DNA from: an uncultured Oscillospiraceae bacterium
GTDB taxonomy: Bacteria > Bacillota > Clostridia > Oscillospirales > Acutalibacteraceae
Reading direction: 5' to 3'
Assembly: GCA_900539845.1 (NCBI GenBank)
Contig: UQDP01000032.1
Location: forward strand, 1 to 10,582
Length of the DNA stretch: 10,582 nt
Both the position numbers and the translations under genes were made by a program. Positions 7,622 through 10,582 of the stretch are shown here, in pieces (within the stretch, counting starts at the first letter, position 1; each line of letters opens with the position of its first letter). Under the pieces are notes generated by a model, which saw only the letters and a program-made list of their open reading frames with translations, was not told where the DNA came from and made no database searches.

Positions 7622-8575
7622 ATGGAAATACTGAAATTAAATCCTGTTTTTAAAGATTACATCTGGGGCGGAACCCGTTTAAGGGACGAATTCCATTTGA
7701 AAACGGATACGGACCCCGTAGCGGAGGGCTGGATGCTTGCCTGCCACAAAGACGGTATGAATACCGTTGACGGAGGCGAAAACAACGGCAAAACGCTGCA
7801 GCAAGTGCTTGAGGAAAACGGCAGCGAGAAAATGTTGGGAGAAAACAGCAAAAAGTTTCCTTATTTCCCTGTTCTTATAAAAATCATTGACGCGAAAGAC
7901 AATCTTTCCATTCAGGTTCACCCGGATAACGACTACGCAAGAAAAGTTGAAAATGAATACGGAAAAACTGAGATCTGGTATGTGCTCGACGCTGAAGAGG
8001 GCGCGCAGCTGATCTACGGTTTTAAAAACAGTATCTCAAAAGAAGAATTCAGAAAAGCAATCGAAAGCAACACGCTGCCCGAAGTTCTGAACCGTGTTGA
8101 TGTAAAAAAAGGCGATCTTTTCTTCATTGAAGCCGGAACGGTGCACGCGATCGGAAAAGGCACGCTGATCGCGGAAATACAGCAGAACAGTAACTCTACT
8201 TACAGAGTGTATGATTACGGCAGAGTGGGAAAAGACGGCAAGCCGAGAGAACTGCACATAGATAAAGCGGTGGACGTCACGGTTACCGAACCGCCCAAAT
8301 ACGGCACAAAGCCTTTCGGCAAACCGGAAGAACTTGCCGGCGGAAAGAAACAGCTTTTAACACAGTGTGATCTGTTTACCGTTTACAGATACGACTGCGA
8401 GTCAAAAACAGAGCTTAACGCCGGCAGTGACAGCTTCCATCACCTGCTGATCGTTGACGGAAACGGAAAAATTGACGGAAGAGATTTTAAAAAAGGAGAC
8501 AGTTTTTTCGTTCCGGCATCATACGGCGAATATACGGTTGAGGGCAGAGCAGAGATCGTCTTGACCAAAATATAA
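7622..8575 (+). CDS. manA: Mannose-6-phosphate isomerase, class I
   Basis: A 317-residue zinc enzyme that interconverts mannose-6-phosphate and fructose-6-phosphate, linking mannose use and GDP-mannose supply to glycolysis. The metal ligands are visible: Q98 and H100 in SIQVHPDN, E117 in GKTEIWY, and H175 in AGTVHAIG. The catalytic arginine is probably R195 in STYRVYDYGR. The N terminus with KDYIWGG and the C-terminal cupin part fit the short Firmicutes ManA (about 315 residues); enterobacterial ManA is longer. ATG at 7622 follows AGAGGG at a normal distance. It is a single-gene unit with its own promoter (7553-7581) and a strong terminator (8600-8638), and diverges from the ABC-F operon. No PTS or other mannose genes are in view. 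Confidence 0.95.
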   Translation: MEILKLNPVFKDYIWGGTRLRDEFHLKTDTDPVAEGWMLACHKDGMNTVDGGENNGKTLQQVLEENGSEKMLGENSKKFPYFPVLIKIIDAKDNLSIQVHPDNDYARKVENEYGKTEIWYVLDAEEGAQLIYGFKNSISKEEFRKAIESNTLPEVLNRVDVKKGDLFFIEAGTVHAIGKGTLIAEIQQNSNSTYRVYDYGRVGKDGKPRELHIDKAVDVTVTEPPKYGTKPFGKPEELAGGKKQLLTQCDLFTVYRYDCESKTELNAGSDSFHHLLIVDGNGKIDGRDFKKGDSFFVPASYGEYTVEGRAEIVLTKI

Positions 8576-8599
8576 TTTAATAATTTTCTTCAAATGAAT

Positions 8600-8638
8600 A
8601 AAAAGTCGTTGGTATGGGCAACATACTAACGACTTTTT
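8600..8638 (+). terminator. Strong hairpin terminator after manA, in the leader of the DUF378 gene
   Basis: A near-perfect 17-bp stem: AAAAAGTCGTT (8600-8610) pairs with AACGACTTTTT (8628-8638), one G-T pair (8611/8627) follows, then GTATG (8612-8616) with CATAC (8622-8626), around a five-base loop. The terminal T-run is five long and belongs to the stem, and the A-run on the other side allows function on both strands. It ends only six bases before the ribosome-binding site of the next gene, so it is either the manA terminator, a leader element of the DUF378 gene, or both. Confidence 0.8.
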
Positions 8639-8655
8639 GAATTGGAGATGATAAA

Positions 8656-8862
8656 ATGTCGGTTATAAACAGAATCGCTTTAATCCTTAACATAATAGGC
8701 GGACTTAACTGGGGCCTTATAGGTCTTTTTAAATTTGACCTTGTTGCTTGGATTTGCGGCGGGCAGGACAGTGTTATAGCAAGAATTATCTACTGTATTG
8801 TCGGTCTTGCGGCTATATGGTGCATCAGCCTTCTTTTCAGAAGGCACGTTGTTGAGGAATAA
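8656..8862 (+). CDS. DUF378 family small membrane protein
   Basis: A 68-residue protein of the DUF378 (YuzA-like) family, whose function is unknown. The family core NWGLIGLFKFDLVA lies at about 18-31. Two hydrophobic helices are visible, about 5-25 and 41-62, joined by a short glycine-containing loop, and the end is basic then acidic (RRHVVEE). Two-pass insertion in the cytoplasmic membrane is inferred. GGAG (8644-8647) lies eight bases before the ATG, a good start. No promoter is visible between the hairpin at 8600-8638 and this start, so the transcript must arise upstream of the hairpin or from manA readthrough. The gene is convergent with sigE and ends in its own terminator. Nothing ties it to sporulation apart from position. 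Confidence 0.85.
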   Translation: MSVINRIALILNIIGGLNWGLIGLFKFDLVAWICGGQDSVIARIIYCIVGLAAIWCISLLFRRHVVEE

Positions 8863-8881
8863 GCGCTGTTCAGCAGACCGG

Positions 8882-8905
8882 GGGCGGAGTATTCCGTCCT
8901 TTTTT
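8882..8905 (+). terminator. Intrinsic terminator of the DUF378 gene
   Basis: GGGCGGA (8882-8888) pairs with TCCGTCC (8893-8899), including one G-T pair, around a GTAT loop and is followed directly by six T (8900-8905). It lies 19 bases after the stop codon. On the minus strand there is no T-run after the same hairpin, so it does not obviously terminate sigE, whose stop is at 8913-8915. Confidence 0.8.
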
Positions 8906-8912
8906 ACATATC

Positions 8913-9620
8913 TTATACGTATTCTTTCATCATCTGCGCTTTGATCTTTCCTATTATCCTTTTTTCAAGACGAGAAATATAGCTTTGCGAAATGCCCATC
9001 AAATCGGCAAGTTCTTTCTGGGTATGCTCCGTTTCGCCTAATATGCCGAAGCGTTTTTTCATAAGCTCCCGTTCCTTTTCCGGCAGACCGAGAATGATCT
9101 TCAACAGCAGCGCTTTCTCATCGTTGTATTCTATATCGCTGGAAATCTCATCAGGCTCACTGCCGAGCACATCGCGCAGCGTAAGCTCATTCCCGTCCCA
9201 GTCGATACTCAGCGGCTCGTCAAAGCTCATCTCATACTTTGCGTTGCTAATTTTGCGCAGATGCATAAGTATCTCGTTTTCTATACATCTTGAGGCATAG
9301 GTGGCAAGCTTTATGTTCTTATTCGGGTCAAAGGTCTTAACGGCTTTCATAAGCCCGATCGTGCCTATCGACACAAGATCCTCCGTCGATGTTGCGCAGC
9401 CCTCAAATTTTTTCGCTATATAGACCACCAGCCTGAGATTATGGGTGATAAGAAGCTCCCGATGGGCGTCGTTGCCTGCTCTCAGCTCCTGCATCACGGT
9501 CTCCTCCTCCTCTTTCGTAAGCGGCGGAGGAAGCGTTTCGGGTCCGTTTATGTAGTAGCAGCCTTTTTTAAAAAAGCTTTTGAAAAGTCTTAAGAAAAAG
9601 AGTTTAATTTTTAACAGCAT
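8913..9620 (-). CDS. sigE: RNA polymerase sporulation sigma factor sigma-E (pro-form)
   Basis: A 235-residue sigma-70 family protein that directs early mother-cell transcription in sporulation. It begins with a short hydrophobic, lysine-rich pro-sequence (about 1-22) that anchors the inactive form at the membrane until SpoIIGA cuts it, followed by YYINGPETLPPPL (22-34), as in known SigE. Region 2 is clear: DLVSIGTIGLMKAV (81-94) and ATYASRCIENEILMHLR (106-122, promoter -10 recognition). The region 4 helix-turn-helix is TQKELADLMGISQSYISR (200-217). ATG at 9618-9620 has GAGGTG four bases upstream, inside spoIIGA, and overlaps that gene by 17 bp. The pro-sequence lacks the acidic residue next to the expected cut (see findings). 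Closely similar SigG/SigF/SigK lack this pro-sequence and LPPPL arrangement or differ in it, so the call is strong. Confidence 0.96.
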   Translation of the reverse strand: MLLKIKLFFLRLFKSFFKKGCYYINGPETLPPPLTKEEEETVMQELRAGNDAHRELLITHNLRLVVYIAKKFEGCATSTEDLVSIGTIGLMKAVKTFDPNKNIKLATYASRCIENEILMHLRKISNAKYEMSFDEPLSIDWDGNELTLRDVLGSEPDEISSDIEYNDEKALLLKIILGLPEKERELMKKRFGILGETEHTQKELADLMGISQSYISRLEKRIIGKIKAQMMKEYV

Positions 9621-10422
9621 ATTGCACCTCGTTTACGGATTCGGGATTGATGATCCCGCGGTACTCCCCTTTCTTAACATTTTTGCTCAGAGCTATGTAC
9701 ACTCTATTTAAAACGCCTTCGCCGCGTGAGGTGGAAATGACCACCTTATCGGGCTTAAACGCCGTGAGCATCCCCTCTGCATTTACAGTCGATACGGGGA
9801 TCACACGGTTACATTCAACATCCTTGAAAAGATCGGCGTCCGCTACGATTACGGGACTGTCCGAAAAAGGCTCGCGAAGCTTATTGCCGCTGTCGGCAAA
9901 AGCGAAAAAGGAATACTTTTTGCCGTCCTTATAAACCGTTACGGAATAAAGCTCTTTCTTCGCCGTCTTATTATTATATATCCTGATTATCACTGCCGAG
10001 ATGATATACGCAAGAAACGCGGAGACGAGCAGAGCCGTTGCCGAAACGTCAAAATAAACAGTTGAGTTATTGATGACGATTCCGCTCGGTTTGAATATCA
10101 TCCAAAGCCCCACCATAATACCCACGAATACGAAATTGACGAAAAAAAATATCGCCGTATTTTTGATAAAACACTTAAATGAGGTCAGGCGGAAAGCGAT
10201 CAGAACAATCACAAACGCAGCGCATAATTTGCCGAGCAGAGATACGGCAAAGTCCAGCTCATCGAACAGGATCACCAGCGAATAGGCGCTGCCTGCGAAT
10301 GAGGCAAGCACAAGGCGTGTCAGCTTTGAATTTTCCTTGGCAAGTTTTTGCGTAACAAGCAGCAGCAAAAAGGTTATAAAAAAGTTTACAACAAGCAACA
10401 CATCAACATATATAACCGTCAA
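9604..10422 (-). CDS. spoIIGA: Sigma-E processing peptidase SpoIIGA
   Basis: A 272-residue membrane aspartic protease that cleaves pro-sigma-E at the sporulation septum. The N-terminal half has about five hydrophobic helices (near 3-24, 36-53, 59-79, 88-110 and 126-148); the C-terminal half is the cytoplasmic protease domain, with the catalytic DSGN motif, D177, in FAFADSGNKLREP. In Bacillus, SpoIIGA acts as a dimer and the signalling protein SpoIIR triggers it; SpoIIR is not in view. The TTG start (10420-10422) is chosen because AGGTGG (10428-10433) sits five bases upstream and the resulting MTVIYVDVLLVVN lines up with the Bacillus N terminus MKIYLDVIWLLN as I recall it. A GTG at 10429-10431 would give 275 residues but falls within that ribosome-binding site. 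It overlaps sigE by 17 bp. Confidence 0.93.
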   Translation of the reverse strand: MTVIYVDVLLVVNFFITFLLLLVTQKLAKENSKLTRLVLASFAGSAYSLVILFDELDFAVSLLGKLCAAFVIVLIAFRLTSFKCFIKNTAIFFFVNFVFVGIMVGLWMIFKPSGIVINNSTVYFDVSATALLVSAFLAYIISAVIIRIYNNKTAKKELYSVTVYKDGKKYSFFAFADSGNKLREPFSDSPVIVADADLFKDVECNRVIPVSTVNAEGMLTAFKPDKVVISTSRGEGVLNRVYIALSKNVKKGEYRGIINPESVNEVQYAVKN

Positions 10423-10427
10423 GGGCA

Positions 10428-10433
10428 CCACCT
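10428..10433 (-). promoter_or_regulatory. Ribosome-binding site that fixes the spoIIGA start
   Basis: AGGTGG on the minus strand lies five bases upstream of the TTG at 10420-10422. The two in-frame GTG codons at 10429-10431 and 10426-10428 overlap it or abut it, and no other purine-rich site lies at a suitable distance upstream of them. Confidence 0.6.
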
Positions 10434-10438
10434 ATTTC

Positions 10439-10471
10439 ATTATAGGTTTGCCAAAGCGAATAAATTGTCAG
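10439..10471 (-). promoter_or_regulatory. Candidate spoIIGA-sigE promoter with 21-bp spacer
   Basis: On the minus strand a perfect TATAAT (10444-10439) is preceded by CTGACA (10471-10466), one base off TTGACA, but with a 21-bp spacer instead of 17. The Bacillus spoIIG promoter is a known case with a 22-bp spacer that needs phosphorylated Spo0A. A TGTCGAT on the plus strand (10533-10539) matches the Spo0A box TGNCGAA at six of seven positions but is about 100 bases from the expected start site. The start near 10432 would leave a very short leader, with the ribosome-binding site almost at the 5' end. Inference only. Confidence 0.45.
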
Positions 10472-10498
10472 TTCTTACACAACAGAAAAAATAATATT

Positions 10499-10526
10499 AA
10501 AAAAAGCGGCTGACAAATCAGCCGCT
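10499..10526 (-). terminator. Intrinsic terminator of the gene upstream of spoIIGA
   Basis: A perfect 9-bp stem, arms AGCGGCTGA (10526-10518) and TCAGCCGCT (10513-10505 region) on the minus strand, with a four-base loop and seven T (10505-10499) straight after. It would end the transcript of a gene beyond base 10582, which in Clostridia could be ftsZ or another cell-division gene, though nothing here identifies it. A third copy of the arm sequence lies upstream at 10545-10551. Confidence 0.8.
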
Positions 10527-10551
10527 CCAGGCTGTCGATAAAGTCGGCTGA
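10507..10551 (-). other. Three copies of CGGCTGA/TCAGCCG that allow two exclusive folds
   Basis: CGGCTGA is at 10507-10513 and 10545-10551, and its complement TCAGCCG is at 10518-10524. In a minus-strand transcript the middle copy can pair either with the later one, forming the terminator, or with the earlier one across a 20-base loop, which would disrupt the terminator. The second fold is only 7 bp and weaker, so this may be coincidence or a remnant duplication. Confidence 0.3.
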
Positions 10552-10582
10552 ACCGCGCAAAGGATAAATTTGTTTGAAAAAT

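Noticed and set aside
8571..8576. TATAAT as a promoter for the DUF378 gene
   Set aside because: No -35-like hexamer lies 16-18 bp upstream and no extended -10 is present; the match overlaps the manA stop in an A+T-rich stretch and may be chance. Kept only as a remark in the findings.
10429..10431. GTG as the spoIIGA start
   Set aside because: It lies within the only plausible ribosome-binding site AGGTGG and adds three residues absent from the family N terminus.
10523..10582. The 3' end of an upstream gene on the minus strand
   Set aside because: Open frames exist to the window edge in all three frames but are at most a few tens of codons, run into the terminator hairpin and have no recognisable motif, so no partial gene is claimed.
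1..10582. CRISPR array, tRNA, rRNA, riboswitch or defence system
   Set aside because: No regularly spaced direct repeats, cloverleaf or known riboswitch core was seen, and all genes are explained by housekeeping, sugar metabolism or sporulation roles.

Overview
The window looks like a chromosomal segment of a spore-forming member of the Clostridia, probably a gut-type Oscillospirales/Ruminococcaceae relative. The evidence is an IspH (HMBPP reductase) fused to a four-repeat ribosomal protein S1, the order cmk-plsC-ispH/rpsA, and a spoIIGA-sigE sporulation pair. The assignment below class level is inference from gene content only. Ten protein genes are supported, with no RNA genes, CRISPR array or complete mobile element. 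No gene-free stretch exceeds 300 bases; the longest is the 10423-10582 segment.

Left part (minus strand, read from about 7560 down to 850): one apparent operon runs ABC-F ATPase, HI0933/BaiN-like flavoprotein, cmk, plsC, ispH-rpsA. Gaps are 26 and 17 bp for the first two junctions, then two identical 14-bp overlaps join cmk/plsC and plsC/ispH-rpsA. The operon starts from a good sigma-A type promoter (7535-7563) and ends at a hairpin terminator (845-888). It combines translation (ABC-F, S1), nucleotide supply (Cmk), phospholipid synthesis (PlsC) and isoprenoid synthesis (IspH). Past the terminator, on the same strand, lies tam, a trans-aconitate methyltransferase, followed by a pair of tight hairpins at the window edge that may be a REP-like or IS200/IS605-type end.

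Middle (plus strand): manA (mannose-6-phosphate isomerase) is divergent from the operon. The -35 boxes of the two promoters share one base. A strong hairpin terminator fills the gap to a 68-codon DUF378 membrane protein gene, which has its own terminator.

Right part (minus strand): spoIIGA and sigE overlap by 17 bp. SpoIIGA is the membrane aspartic protease that processes pro-sigma-E, and sigE encodes that mother-cell sigma factor. Upstream of spoIIGA are a TATAAT box with a -35-like hexamer 21 bp away (unusual spacing, as known for Bacillus spoIIG) and a terminator with a third copy of its arm, giving a possible alternative fold. sigG, which often follows sigE, is absent at that place; the convergent DUF378 gene is there instead.

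No clearly new multi-gene system is visible. The most interesting points are regulatory: the face-to-back promoters at 7553-7563, the hairpin leader of the DUF378 gene, the spoIIGA upstream region, and an atypical pro-sequence in SigE.
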